Below, piece by piece: positions 17,739-26,688 of a stretch of DNA of 64,000 bases. This DNA comes from an uncultured Lachnospiraceae bacterium (GTDB taxonomy: Bacteria > Bacillota > Clostridia > Lachnospirales > Lachnospiraceae): the NCBI GenBank assembly GCA_947626395.1, contig CANQRU010000009.1:1-64000 (forward strand), written 5' to 3'. The notes below the pieces were generated by a model. It made no database searches. It worked only from the letters and a program-made list of their open reading frames with translations, and was not told the origin of the DNA. The translations under genes and the position numbers were made by a program. The first letter of the stretch is position 1; every line of letters starts with the position of its first letter.

Positions 17739-19145
17739 TCAGACTGCGGAAGCCTGCTTCCCGTCGTTATAGAACGCCGCGAACGCCTTATAAGTATTGT
17801 AAACGTCCAGCTTGGACGACAGTTCGAACGGCGCGTGCATGCTGAGGATCGGCACGCCCAGGTCCACCACATCCACGTTCAGCCTGGAAATGAACTTGGC
17901 GATGGTTCCGCCTCCGCCCACATCCACGGCTCCGATCTCGCCCACCTGCCAGAACACGCCGGCCTTCTTCATAATGCCGATCACCTTCGCCATGTACTCG
18001 GCGCTGGCGTCATTGGCGCCGCTCTTGCCGCGGGAACCGGTGAACTTGGTCAGGACGCAGCCTTTGTTCAGATAACAGGTATTCCTGGCCTCGTACACGC
18101 TGGCAAAGGTCGGATCGTACGCCGCGTTCACGTCCGCGGACAGACAGCAGGAATTGGAGAACACGGTCTTCGGATCGGCGCCTTCCATCTCCGCCAGACA
18201 GGTCACATAGTCCTGAAAATACGAGGCGTTCATGCCCGTATTGCCTTCGGAACCGATCTCCTCTTTGTCCGTCAGCACTGTGACCGTCGTATGGAGCGGG
18301 TTCACCGTCTCAATCTCCGCCATCAGAGCGGTATAGCCGCAGACCCGGTCGTCCTGGCCGTAAGCGCCGATCATGCTGTGGTCAAATCCGACGTCAGCCG
18401 CTTTCCCGGCCGGCACGAACTCCACCTCGGCGCGGGCGAAATCTTCCTCCACGACGCCGTATTTCTCATGGAGCAGCTGCAGCACCTTCAGCTTCACCGG
18501 CTCTTTGATCTCCTCATCTTCATAAGGAAGCGAGCCGATCACGATGTTCAGCTCCTCGCCCTTGATTCCGTCCTTCAGCTTCCGCTCGTTCTGCTCCGCC
18601 GACAGATGCGGCAGAAGATCCGTGATGCAGAAGACCGGATCGCCGGGATTCTCGCCGATATTAAATTCCACTGCCTGGCCGTCCTTCTTCACCATGACGC
18701 CGTGCATGGCCAGCGGGATCGTGGCCCACTGATACTTGCGGATACCGCCGTAATAGTGGGTCTTGAACAGCGCCAGCCCTTCCTTCTCGTAAAGCGGGTT
18801 GGCCTTCAGATCCAGGCGCGGGGAATCGATGTGGGCGCCATTGATCCGGACGCCCTCCTCGATGGGCCTTGTCCCGAATGTAGTCGCCAGAATCGATTTG
18901 CCGCGGTTGATCTTATAGACCTTGTCGCCGGGCCTGTACGATCTCTTCGCGTCGAATACGGCGTAGCCGGCCGCCTTCAGCAGCTTCTCCGCGGCGTTCA
19001 CGCACTCCCGCTCCGTCTTGCCGTGATCCAGAAACTCTTTATATCCCTCGCAGAACGCGGCGGCCGCCCCGATCTGCTCCGGGGCTTTTGCCGCGATATG
19101 CGGAATCTTCCATGTCAGTTGTTCCTGTAACTCTTTTCCTGTCAT
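17739..19145 (-). CDS. M18-family aminopeptidase
   Basis: 468 residues, typical of M18 zinc aminopeptidases (aspartyl aminopeptidase / aminopeptidase I group), cytoplasmic enzymes that trim N-terminal residues from peptides. Metal and catalytic motifs are present in order: GAHIDSPRLDL (His, Asp), YGQDDRVCGYTAL (bridging Asp), DKEEIGSEGNTG (Glu-Glu pair), SADVNAAYDP, and SMHAPFELSSKLD (His). The start follows GAGGAGAG. The 212-bp gap before the next gene includes AT-rich promoter-like sequence (GTATAAT) for the PPIase gene. Confidence 0.92.
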   Translation of the reverse strand: MTGKELQEQLTWKIPHIAAKAPEQIGAAAAFCEGYKEFLDHGKTERECVNAAEKLLKAAGYAVFDAKRSYRPGDKVYKINRGKSILATTFGTRPIEEGVRINGAHIDSPRLDLKANPLYEKEGLALFKTHYYGGIRKYQWATIPLAMHGVMVKKDGQAVEFNIGENPGDPVFCITDLLPHLSAEQNERKLKDGIKGEELNIVIGSLPYEDEEIKEPVKLKVLQLLHEKYGVVEEDFARAEVEFVPAGKAADVGFDHSMIGAYGQDDRVCGYTALMAEIETVNPLHTTVTVLTDKEEIGSEGNTGMNASYFQDYVTCLAEMEGADPKTVFSNSCCLSADVNAAYDPTFASVYEARNTCYLNKGCVLTKFTGSRGKSGANDASAEYMAKVIGIMKKAGVFWQVGEIGAVDVGGGGTIAKFISRLNVDVVDLGVPILSMHAPFELSSKLDVYNTYKAFAAFYNDGKQASAV

Positions 19146-19334
19146 TTATGTACTCTCCTCTTTCTGTCCGCGGGCCTTGCGGCACCCGCGGAACCATGGT
19201 TCTCCCGGTTTCTTTTCTTTAGTAATATGCGCCCCATACTATTGAACATGTTCTTCGGAGATTCTCTGCCAGGGGATGCGCACAGTCTGATCCAATGTTC
19301 AGTCTCTGCCGGCAGCACGCCGCGGCCTGCGCGG

Positions 19335-19790
19335 TCAGCGTATCCCCAGTTCTTTGCTGTCCAGCACCAGCGTGAACGGCCCGTCATTGACCAGCTTCAC
19401 TTCCATATCCGCGCCGAACACGCCGTGCTCTACCTTGCTCACATAGCTGCGGCAGCGCTCGATCACACGCTCGTAGACCTGATTCGCCCAGTCCGGCGAT
19501 CCGGCCCCGGTAAAGCCCGGCCGGTTGCCCTTCCTGCAGTCTGCAAAGAGCGTGAACTGGCTGACCACCAGAATTTCTCCGCCCACGTCCGCCAGGGACA
19601 GGTTCGTCTTGCCGTTCTCGTCGGCGAAGATCCGCAGCCGACAGATCTTATCCGTCATCTTATCGGCAGTCTCCATCGTGTCGTCGTCGGAAGCGCCCAC
19701 CAGCAGGAGGAAGCCGCGGCCGATGGCGCCCACGACCGCTCCGTCTATCGAGACGCTTGCTTCGGTTACTCTCTGAAGTACAACTTTCAT
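19335..19790 (-). CDS. dtd: D-aminoacyl-tRNA deacylase
   Basis: 151 residues, standard Dtd length. It hydrolyses D-amino acids (and glycine) mischarged onto tRNA. The start is set at [13 protein letters not shown], the invariant family N-terminus, not at the longer ORF-track start. The two hallmark motifs are present: [17 protein letters not shown] (SQFTL) and [13 protein letters not shown] (NxGPVT-like, here NDGPFT). It lies downstream of the alarmone synthetase gene on the same strand, as often seen with rel genes in Firmicutes, but a hairpin separates them. Confidence 0.93.
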   Translation of the reverse strand: MKVVLQRVTEASVSIDGAVVGAIGRGFLLLVGASDDDTMETADKMTDKICRLRIFADENGKTNLSLADVGGEILVVSQFTLFADCRKGNRPGFTGAGSPDWANQVYERVIERCRSYVSKVEHGVFGADMEVKLVNDGPFTLVLDSKELGIR

Positions 19791-19925
19791 GGTTTCGTCC
19801 GTATCCTTCCTGCCGCGCTTCATCTCCGCGCTGTCACAAAATACCGCCGCGCCGTCGCCGCCCTGAAAACGTCCTGCATTTCCCGGACAGAGACGGGCCT
19901 GCGGCGTCTGCCTGCCCACAGAATC

Positions 19926-19957
19926 AGGCGGCCCGGCTGAAACCTTCCGGGCCGCCT
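19926..19957 (-). terminator. Hairpin between the alarmone synthetase gene and dtd
   Basis: 11-bp stem AGGCGGCCCGG with a loop of about 10 bases, starting 8 bp after the synthetase stop codon on the minus strand. The following sequence has only scattered T residues, so termination may be partial. Confidence 0.55.
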
Positions 19958-19964
19958 CAAAAAC

Positions 19965-20648
19965 TTACTCCCCGACGGCAGTCACGCCGCCGTCTTCCGC
20001 CTTCCGCTTCTCCTCCTGGGCGTTCCACTGGAGGATCGCCTCATTCAGAGAATACATCTTCGCGTCCAGCATATCCACCACGTCGGCGCAGGCCTTCAGC
20101 TCCTTCTGCAGAAACTCCGGCGCATTGCCGCCCAGCTTGTAATACATCTTATGTTCCAGACTGGCCCAGAAATCCATGGCCACCGTCCGGATCTGGATCT
20201 CCACCTTCGTCTCCACCGGCCCCTCGGTCAGATAGACCGGGATCGTCACCACCATGTGGTAACTCTTGTAGCCGTTGGGCTTCGGATTCTTAATGTAATC
20301 CTTCACATAGAGGACCGTGATATCGGCCTGCCGCGAGATCATATCCGCGATCTGGTAGATATCCGATGTAAACGAGCAGATGATCCTGACGCCGGCCACG
20401 TCGTTCAGCTTCTCCGTCATGTTGAAGGTATTCACCTCGCAGCCCATGCGTTTCAGCTTCTTGACGATGCTCTCCGGCGTCTTGAGCCTGGATTTCACAT
20501 GCTCGATGGGATTATAGCTGTATATGTGTACGAATTCGCTGTTCAGAACCTCGATCTTCACATTCATCTGCTTTAGCGCAGAATTGTAAATGAACATCAG
20601 CGAATTCCACTGGTCGATCTGGTCATAGGTCTTGGGGATATAGGTCAT
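19965..20648 (-). CDS. relQ: Small alarmone synthetase (RelA/SpoT synthetase domain only)
   Basis: 227 residues, single RelA_SpoT domain without hydrolase, TGS or ACT parts, as in RelQ/YjbM-type (p)ppGpp synthetases. Visible motifs: HVKSRLKTPESIVKKL (ATP-side basic residues), LNDVAGVRIIC, KPNGYKSYHM (GTP-binding G-loop with Tyr) and VEIQIRTVAMDFWASLEHK (catalytic E-x-Q-x-R-T). The product would be pppGpp/ppGpp made under envelope or nutrient stress. GAGGAGGG precedes ATG 20648; only 36 bp separate it from the S1-domain gene upstream, so the two may form one operon. Confidence 0.9.
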   Translation of the reverse strand: MTYIPKTYDQIDQWNSLMFIYNSALKQMNVKIEVLNSEFVHIYSYNPIEHVKSRLKTPESIVKKLKRMGCEVNTFNMTEKLNDVAGVRIICSFTSDIYQIADMISRQADITVLYVKDYIKNPKPNGYKSYHMVVTIPVYLTEGPVETKVEIQIRTVAMDFWASLEHKMYYKLGGNAPEFLQKELKACADVVDMLDAKMYSLNEAILQWNAQEEKRKAEDGGVTAVGE

Positions 20649-20684
20649 GCGTATCCCTCCTCGTTCGATATAATCGTACTATCG

Positions 20685-21776
20685 TCAATTCTTGAGATCC
20701 AGACCTTTCAGCAGATCACCCAGTCCTGTGGTGACCGGCGCGGAATTCTTGTAATGGAAATCGCTCTTATCCTCGCGGCCCTCCCTCGGCTCGCGTCCCT
20801 CGCGGTTCTCACGCGGCGCGCGCGGATCACGGGGCTCTCTCGCGGGTCTGTCGCTGTCTTCCTCAAGCGCCTTCATGCTCAGGCTGATCTTGCCGTTCGC
20901 CGTGTCGCGGATCTTCACCTTCACGGTCTGGCCTTCCTGCAGCACGACGCCGGGATGCTTGATCCTCTGACGGCTGATCTGGGATACATGCAGCAGACCG
21001 GAAACGCCGTCCTCCAGCTTCACAAACGCGCCGTAATCCTTCAGGCTCTCCACAACGCCTTCCACGATGGCGCCGGGAACATACTTCTCCATTCTGGCCT
21101 TACGCTCCGCGTCCCTGCGCTCACGCAGCAGTTCCCTGGCGGACAGGACCAGTCTTCTCTTCTCCGGATCCACCGTGATAATGTAAGTATCAATGTGCTT
21201 GCCGACGAACTCTTCCAGATTCTCTACATAGTTCAGAGCGATCTGGGACGCCGGGATAAAGGCCTTCATATCATCGACGAACGCAATGGCTCCTCCCTTG
21301 ACGATCTCTTTGACCTTTACATTGATGACTTCCTTATCTTCCATCTTCTGGCGCAGTTCTTCCCACTTCTCTGCGTTAGCGGATCCGTCGTCCACAAATC
21401 CGCGGCTGCGCTTCTTGGCATGTTCCTTGTAGGACTTCTCAAGTTCCTCCTTAAAGTCCTCCATGGACTCCGTAGGCTCGGCCGGCTTCTCCGGTGCGGC
21501 TTCAGCGGCGGGTTCCGCGGCTTCCGCCTTCTCCGCGGCTGCCTCAGCGGCGGGTTCCGCAGCCTCTGCCTTCTCCGCGGCAGCCTCAGCGGCGGGTTCC
21601 ACGGCCTCGGCTTTCTCCGCGGCTGCTTCCGCGGCGGCTTCGATCGCGGCTTCCACGGCCTCCGCCTTCTCCGCGGCTGCCTCAGCGGCGGCTTCCACGG
21701 CCTCGGCTTTCTCCGCGGCTGCTTCCGCAGCGGCTTCGATGTTGTCTGTTTGCGCCTTCAGCATTTCTTCACTCAT
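20685..21776 (-). CDS. S1 RNA-binding domain protein with long Ala/Glu repeat N-terminus
   Basis: 363 residues from ATG 21776, chosen because GGAGGAG lies 8 nt upstream; the ORF-track ATG eight codons earlier has none. Residues about 10-95 are tandem AEAAAEKAEAVE-like repeats, probably helical or disordered. Two S1 OB-folds follow: INVKVKEIVKGGAIAFVDDMKAFIPASQI (about 145-215) and GAIVEGVVESLKDYGAFVKLEDGVSGLLHVSQIS (about 235-300). The tail is Arg/Glu/Asp-rich (EPREGREDK). It resembles short RpsA-like proteins of Clostridia that bind RNA or ribosomes, though too few S1 domains are present for true S1 function. Confidence 0.85.
   Translation of the reverse strand: MSEEMLKAQTDNIEAAAEAAAEKAEAVEAAAEAAAEKAEAVEAAIEAAAEAAAEKAEAVEPAAEAAAEKAEAAEPAAEAAAEKAEAAEPAAEAAPEKPAEPTESMEDFKEELEKSYKEHAKKRSRGFVDDGSANAEKWEELRQKMEDKEVINVKVKEIVKGGAIAFVDDMKAFIPASQIALNYVENLEEFVGKHIDTYIITVDPEKRRLVLSARELLRERRDAERKARMEKYVPGAIVEGVVESLKDYGAFVKLEDGVSGLLHVSQISRQRIKHPGVVLQEGQTVKVKIRDTANGKISLSMKALEEDSDRPAREPRDPRAPRENREGREPREGREDKSDFHYKNSAPVTTGLGDLLKGLDLKN
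21490..21745 (-). repeat. Coding tandem repeats (Ala/Glu) in the S1-domain gene
   Basis: Imperfect units rich in GCGGCTTCC/TTCTCCGCGG encode AEAAAEKAEA(V/A)E-type repeats. Unit length stays a multiple of three, so copy-number change would not break the frame. Confidence 0.75.
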
Positions 21777-21998
21777 GTCTGTAACTCCTCCATCTTGCAT
21801 ATTTAACAGAATGCACGCCCTTTTTCGTCCTGTGGACGGCGTATGAATCTATTATACTATAAAAATCAAATTTCTACCTCATTTTTTTTGTGGTTTTATA
21901 AAAAAATTTGTGATATATTTAAAAAAGTACAATTTACCGCTGCCAGGAGACCAAAATGCGCCCTCGCGGCAGCCACAAAGCAGAAAGAAGGACCATTT

Positions 21999-22742
21999 AT
22001 GCGAGATATTATGGATCTGCACACCCATACGGTCGCAAGCGGCCACGCCTACAACACCCTCTACGAGATGGCTCACGCCGCTTCTGAGCAGAAGCTCACA
22101 CTTTTCGGATCCACGGATCACGGCCCCCGCATGGGCGGCGCGCCCCACGAACTGTATTTCATCAACTTTAAGGTGATCCCCAACGAGCTTTACGGCGTGC
22201 GGCTCCTGATGGGCTGCGAACTGAACATCCTCGATTACGAAGGCCATGTGGATCTGGTGCCCTATCATCTGAAGAAAATGGACTACGCGATCGCCAGCAT
22301 CCATGTACCCTGCTTCACCGCCGGTACCGTGGCCCAGAACACGTCGGCCATCGTCGGAGCCATGCAGAATCCTTATGTGAAGATCATCGGCCACCCGGAC
22401 GATTCCCGTTTCCCCATCGATCCGGATACGGTCGCCGCGGCGGCGAAGGAACACCACGTTCTCCTGGAGATCAACAACTCCTCGCTGAATCCCCGCGCCT
22501 CCCGCAAAGGCGCCCGCGAGAACTACGCGGCGCTGCTGGAACGGTGCGTCCACTACGGCACTCCCGTGATCATGGGCAGCGACGCCCACGTGGCGGCGGA
22601 CGTGGGCAACCACGCGGGATGTATCGCGCTTCTCGAAGAGCTGCATTTCCCGGAAGAACTGGTGATCAATACTTCTGTGGAGAAACTGATCCCGTACATT
22701 CCGGCGCTGACGCTTAACGGGCCGCACGAGGCGGGGTTCTAA
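21999..22742 (+). CDS. PHP-domain phosphatase/phosphoesterase (YcdX-like)
   Basis: 247 residues. The start is MRDIMDLHTHT at 21999 (AAGAAGGA 6 nt upstream); the longer ORF-track N-terminus runs through non-coding AT-rich sequence. PHP metal motifs in order: DLHTHTVASGHA, STDHGPRM, GCELNILDYEGHVDL, GHPDDSRFPID and MGSDAHV, matching the YcdX-type trinuclear zinc phosphatase subgroup. The natural substrate is unknown. The gene is divergent from the S1-domain gene across an AT-rich promoter region (21840-21930), and 78 bp ahead of the LysR gene. Confidence 0.88.
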   Translation: MRDIMDLHTHTVASGHAYNTLYEMAHAASEQKLTLFGSTDHGPRMGGAPHELYFINFKVIPNELYGVRLLMGCELNILDYEGHVDLVPYHLKKMDYAIASIHVPCFTAGTVAQNTSAIVGAMQNPYVKIIGHPDDSRFPIDPDTVAAAAKEHHVLLEINNSSLNPRASRKGARENYAALLERCVHYGTPVIMGSDAHVAADVGNHAGCIALLEELHFPEELVINTSVEKLIPYIPALTLNGPHEAGF

Positions 22743-22820
22743 AACTGTCCCGGTATCGCGCAGGCGCGCCCATAAGTTCCAATACATAAGATACCGGCAA
22801 TACATGCCGGGGAGGCAGCT

Positions 22821-23780
22821 ATGATCAATTTCCTGAATCTGGAATATTTCCTCGTGGCGGCGGAGGAATCGAGCATCACAAAAGCCGCCAAAAAGCTTAA
22901 CATTTCCCAGCAGTCCCTGAGCAGCCACATCGCGAACCTGGAGAAAGAGTTCGACATCACGCTGTTCAACCGGACCTCGCCGCTGACGCTGACCTACGCC
23001 GGACGGATGCTGGCCAAGCACGCCAGGGAGATTCTGCATCTGCGGGACGAAACCTACCGGGAACTGGCAGATATCAAGGATTTCTCAAAAGGCCGTCTGA
23101 CCATCGGCATGTCCCACACCAGGGGCCGCCGGGTGCTGCCGGAGATTCTGCCGGTCTACCGGGAACAGTTCCCCAACATCGAGCTGCATCTGCGGGAGGG
23201 CAATACCCGTGAGCTTGACACGGAACTTCTACACGGCGAGGTGGACCTGATCATCGACATGCTGCCGATCAAAGGCGAGAATATTGAAACTGTCCCGGTC
23301 TGCGAGGAGGAGATCCTTCTGATCGTGCCGGACAGCCTGCTGGAGAAGCTGTATCCGGGACAAGTCCCGCAGATCAAGGCGAAGCTGGAGGAATCCGCGG
23401 ATCTGACGCTGTTGGCCGACTGCCCGTTCCTGCTGATCAATACCGGCAACCGGGTTCGGTCCCTGGCGGAGGAAATGTTCGCTGACGCCCAGATCACGCC
23501 GCCCATCGTTCTGGAGACCGAGAACATCGAGACCGTGCTGTCCCTGGCCGTCAAAGGCATGGGAGCCACCTTTTATCCGAAGATGTTTATGACCGAAAGC
23601 GACGAATGGCGCCGCGCCCTGACGGAAGCGGCCGGTATCGGGCTGTACCATATCAATCATCCGAAAGCCCACGGCATTCTGGGGATCGGATACCACAGAG
23701 GCCACTATATGTCACGGGCCACGCAGGAATTTATCCGAATCGCCAAAGAACAGCTGCAGAAATACTCGCGGGAGATGTGA
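22821..23780 (+). CDS. LysR-family transcriptional regulator
   Basis: 319 residues. Residues 1-60 are the winged helix-turn-helix: NLEYFLVAAEESSITKAAKKLNISQQSLSSHIANLEKEF followed by LFNRTSPLTLTYAGRML. Residues about 90-300 are the periplasmic-binding-protein-like effector domain. GGGGAGGCAGCT precedes the ATG. LysR proteins usually act on a neighbouring or divergent target; here the only near gene is the co-directional PHP phosphatase, so the regulon is not evident. A 170-bp gap without a gene follows up to the PerR promoter. Confidence 0.9.
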   Translation: MINFLNLEYFLVAAEESSITKAAKKLNISQQSLSSHIANLEKEFDITLFNRTSPLTLTYAGRMLAKHAREILHLRDETYRELADIKDFSKGRLTIGMSHTRGRRVLPEILPVYREQFPNIELHLREGNTRELDTELLHGEVDLIIDMLPIKGENIETVPVCEEEILLIVPDSLLEKLYPGQVPQIKAKLEESADLTLLADCPFLLINTGNRVRSLAEEMFADAQITPPIVLETENIETVLSLAVKGMGATFYPKMFMTESDEWRRALTEAAGIGLYHINHPKAHGILGIGYHRGHYMSRATQEFIRIAKEQLQKYSREM

Positions 23781-23949
23781 AGCGGCTGGTCTGACGTTCT
23801 GTCTGACACGCAGCCGGAAAGGCACCGCGGCAGAAAGTGCGGCGCCAACCGTCCGCACCGTGCGAAAATTCTCCGGAGTCAGCGCATGAAGATTCCGCGG
23901 GCGCGGTGCCAGAAGGTTCACAGCAGCCGCACCGCATAAAGATTCGCAC

Positions 23950-23996
23950 TTGACAAATTGGCGCCCTCCTATTATAATTAGTAATGGTTATCATTA
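23950..23996 (+). promoter_or_regulatory. Consensus promoter with Fur/PerR-like palindrome ahead of the perR-like gene
   Basis: TTGACA (23950-23955), 17-bp spacer, TATAAT (23973-23978): a perfect sigma-70 promoter. Starting 3 bp after the -10 is TAATG-GTTAT-CATTA (23982-23996), an AT-rich palindrome covering the start of transcription, suitable as an operator for the Fur-family regulator encoded next. It is not a strict PerR box, so autoregulation is inferred. Confidence 0.75.
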
Positions 23997-24025
23997 TTGA
24001 ATGTCGCGCACATGGAGGGATTCCC

Positions 24026-24421
24026 ATGAAAACACGGAAACACAGCCGCCAGCGGGACGCGGTCATGAACTGTCTCATGGCGAGACACGACCATCCCACG
24101 GCCGACGCGGTCTACCTAAGTGTCCGGGAAGAATTTCCCAACGTCAGTCTTGGCACCGTCTATCGGAACTTAAATCTCTTGGCGGACTCAGGCGAGATCC
24201 GGCGCTTAAACTGCGGACATGGCCCGGAACGGTTCGACGGCGACACCCATCCCCATTACCATTTCATCTGCAGGGAGTGCGGTCAGGTGACAGATCTTCC
24301 GATGGACGTGCTTGAGCAGATGAACGCGGAAGCCCAGGAATGCTGCGGCGGACAGATTGACAACCATATCACGTATTTCTACGGCGTATGCCGTGAATGC
24401 CTGGATAAGGCGAAAGAATAA
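24026..24421 (+). CDS. perR: Fur-family regulator, PerR-like
   Basis: 131 residues from ATG 24026 (GGAGGGATTCCC upstream). The N-terminal winged helix shows [51 protein letters not shown]. The dimerisation domain has the regulatory-metal region [17 protein letters not shown] and a second pair in [10 protein letters not shown], giving the four-Cys structural zinc site. PerR proteins sense peroxide through metal-catalysed His oxidation. The immediate downstream rubrerythrin gene, a classic PerR target in clostridia, supports PerR over Fur or Zur. The pair probably forms one operon under the palindrome-containing promoter. Confidence 0.85.
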   Translation: MKTRKHSRQRDAVMNCLMARHDHPTADAVYLSVREEFPNVSLGTVYRNLNLLADSGEIRRLNCGHGPERFDGDTHPHYHFICRECGQVTDLPMDVLEQMNAEAQECCGGQIDNHITYFYGVCRECLDKAKE

Positions 24422-24443
24422 AAAAGAAAAGGAGATATTCACT

Positions 24444-24986
24444 ATGAAGAAATGGGTTTGCAAGGTCTGTGGTTATGTACATGAAGGCGACACCGCTCCG
24501 GAATTCTGCCCGGTCTGCAAGGCGCCGGCCGACAAGTTCGAGGAGCAGAAGGACGAGATGACCTGGGCCGCCGAGCACACCATCGGCGTAGCGAAGGGCG
24601 TCCGCGAGGACATCGTCGCCGACCTGAGAGCGAATTTCGAAGGCGAGTGCACCGAAGTCGGTATGTACCTGGCCATGGCCAGAGTCGCCCACCGGGAGGG
24701 CTATCCGGAAGTCGGCATGTACTACGAGAAGGCCGCCTACGAAGAGGCTGAGCATGCCGCCAAGTTCGCCGAGCTTCTGGGCGAAGTCGTCACCGACAGC
24801 ACCAAGAAGAACCTGGAGCTGCGCGTAGCCGCCGAGAACGGCGCTACCGCCGGCAAGGTCGACCTGGCGAAGCGCGCGAAAGAGCTGAATCTGGACGCGA
24901 TCCACGACACCGTCCATGAGATGGCCCGCGACGAGGCCCGGCATGGAAAGGCGTTTAAGGGACTGCTGGAGAGGTATTTCGGCTGA
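24444..24986 (+). CDS. rbr: Reverse rubrerythrin (rubredoxin domain N-terminal)
   Basis: 180 residues from ATG 24444 (AAAAGGAG). Residues 1-35 are a rubredoxin Fe(Cys)4 domain, [10 protein letters not shown] and [11 protein letters not shown]; residues about 45-180 are the ferritin-like di-iron domain with [31 protein letters not shown] and [18 protein letters not shown]. The order is reversed relative to classical rubrerythrin, as in the clostridial peroxide- and oxygen-reducing enzymes under PerR control. It would reduce H2O2 and O2 with electrons from NADH via partner reductases. A strong terminator follows. Confidence 0.93.
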   Translation: MKKWVCKVCGYVHEGDTAPEFCPVCKAPADKFEEQKDEMTWAAEHTIGVAKGVREDIVADLRANFEGECTEVGMYLAMARVAHREGYPEVGMYYEKAAYEEAEHAAKFAELLGEVVTDSTKKNLELRVAAENGATAGKVDLAKRAKELNLDAIHDTVHEMARDEARHGKAFKGLLERYFG

Positions 24987-25015
24987 TCTCAGGGGATAGT
25001 TTTAAGGGATTTTTT

Positions 25016-25051
25016 GAGAGGAACGGGTAAAGAGAGGCCCGTTCCTCTTTT
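25016..25051 (+). terminator. Intrinsic terminator after reverse rubrerythrin
   Basis: 9-bp stem AGGAACGGG/CCCGTTCCT with a 10-base loop, followed by CTTTTT. Confidence 0.85.
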
Positions 25052-25381
25052 TGCTTTATCCCATTTTCGAGCTTTCATTTTCATGTTACAACAGACTAAC
25101 TGCTGAATGCAGAACATCAGCGATTAATTAATGCATCTGATCTATCTGATGACAATATTTCTGTCATCGAAATTGTTGCAGATGTATTGAGAAAAAGGAC
25201 CTTATCCTCAAAAATCCTTGCTATTCTATCGCCCCTATGGTAAACTATAAGCACATCGACAGGAATTCTTTTCCTGTCTGTATCTGGCATCTGATCGGGC
25301 ATTCCCCGGTGGATCCCATGATGAAACCCGTAGTTGCGCGGATGCATGTTGTCTGCGCGAAGCAGCAGAGGAGGTATACGC
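25052..25381. other. Gene-free interval before the Rpn-type gene
   Basis: No full gene. One plus-strand frame between stop codons reads LLNAEHQRLINASDLSDDNISVIEIVADVLRKR and then continues to a stop near 25240; it looks protein-like but lacks a start with a ribosome binding site and may be a gene remnant. The minus-strand ORFs listed here are shadows that continue into the next gene. Confidence 0.4.
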
Positions 25382-26605
25382 ATGTGTATGCAGAAAAAGC
25401 GGACAGCCGGTGATGATACCGACAGAAAAAATGAACGACATAAAAATACGATAAAGCAGCCGCAAGACGCCGTAAGGAACCCCGGACGTACGGACGATCG
25501 CCCGCCTTGGTACTGCGCCATGGGTGAACGGATACCTGAAGAAGAGATACGAAAGAAAATTTACATGTCGCCGGAACTGGCGAGCCGGTTTGAAGCGCTG
25601 ACGCCCGAACGGCAGAAGCATTTTCTCGACATGTGCAGCGGCGCAGTCGGAATGATGATCTGCTACGATCCATTTTTCAAGTATGTGTTCAACCCGGTAA
25701 CCCATCGTGAACGCCTGTCCCGATTTCTTTCCTGTATTCTTGAACGGCAGGTACGCGTGGAAAGCGTACTGCCAAACGAGGGCGGCCGGATCGCGCCCGG
25801 AAGCCCGTTTGTTATCATGGACATCGTAGTGGAACTGGAGGACCGGGCGCTGGCGAACGCGGAAATCCAGAAAATCGGTTATCTGTTCCCCGGCGAACGG
25901 GCGGCGTGCTATTCCAGCGATCTGGTGCTGAGACAGTATTCTGCCCTGAAGGAGAATATTTCCGGTCTGTCCCTGTACCGGCAGATGCGAAACGTGTATA
26001 CGATCGTGATCATGGAAGAAAGCCCAAAAGAATTCCACCATTATCCGGAAACATACATACACCGGGGAAAACAGATGTTTGACACGGGGCTTAAGATGCC
26101 GCTATTGCAGGAATATATTTTCGTACCACTTGACATTTTCCGCAAAAAGTTTCAAAATGAGAATATTAAGACGGAACTGGAGGCATGGCTGAGCTTCCTG
26201 GCATATGACGATCTGGAAAGGATCTGGGAGATCAGCCGATATGACCCGATATTCGAAGAGATGTACCATGATCTCTCCGAATTCCGCAGGAAACCGGGGG
26301 AGGTGCTGGGAATGTTTTCGGAAGCGTTGCTCAGGATGGATGAAGCTGAGGCAAGATATTATGTAGATCAGCTGCGGAAAGAATCCGAGGCGTTGAAGGC
26401 GGAACTGGAGACGAATAAGGCTGCATTGGAATCAAGCAAAGCGGAACTGGCGGCCAACCAGGCGGAACTGGCGGCCAACCAGGCGGAACTGGCAGCTAGC
26501 CAGGCAGAACTGACCACAAGCAGGGCGGAACTGGCATCAAAAGACGCCTCCATCGCCGAACTCCGCCGGGAACTGGAAGCGCTGCGTGCGGCGTCGCAGT
26601 ATTAG
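25382..26605 (+). CDS. Rpn-family PD-(D/E)XK nuclease/transposase-like protein with coiled-coil repeats
   Basis: 407 residues. The start is ATG 25382, 7 nt after GAGGAGG. Residues about 75-320 match the PDDEXK nuclease-transposase (Rpn/YhgA-like) family: DPFFKYVFNPVTHRERLSRFLSCIL, then IMDIVVELEDRALANAEIQK with the D..ExQ/K catalytic pattern. The C-terminal about 70 residues are heptads of AELAANQ/AELAASQ, a predicted coiled coil encoded by 21-bp repeats (about 26440-26530). Clostridial members are numerous; proposed roles are recombination-promoting nuclease or defence. It sits at the left border of the accessory island. Confidence 0.8.
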   Translation: MCMQKKRTAGDDTDRKNERHKNTIKQPQDAVRNPGRTDDRPPWYCAMGERIPEEEIRKKIYMSPELASRFEALTPERQKHFLDMCSGAVGMMICYDPFFKYVFNPVTHRERLSRFLSCILERQVRVESVLPNEGGRIAPGSPFVIMDIVVELEDRALANAEIQKIGYLFPGERAACYSSDLVLRQYSALKENISGLSLYRQMRNVYTIVIMEESPKEFHHYPETYIHRGKQMFDTGLKMPLLQEYIFVPLDIFRKKFQNENIKTELEAWLSFLAYDDLERIWEISRYDPIFEEMYHDLSEFRRKPGEVLGMFSEALLRMDEAEARYYVDQLRKESEALKAELETNKAALESSKAELAANQAELAANQAELAASQAELTTSRAELASKDASIAELRRELEALRAASQY

Positions 26606-26616
26606 TACACAGGAAC

Positions 26617-26657
26617 ATACCCCACTGGCACAGGCTCATCCTGACACAGTGGGGTAT
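26617..26657 (+). terminator. Hairpin after the Rpn-type gene
   Basis: Perfect 11-bp stem ATACCCCACTG/CAGTGGGGTAT with a 19-base loop. T-run is weak, but it sits 12 bp after the stop and between convergent genes. Confidence 0.65.
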
Positions 26658-26688
26658 TCGTCTGCAGTGGCAGCAGGCATCTGCATAA

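Noticed and set aside
25235-26062. 275-aa minus-strand ORF opposite the Rpn-type gene
   Set aside because: The plus-strand gene has a strong ribosome binding site, recognisable nuclease motifs and a coiled coil; the opposite frame has none.
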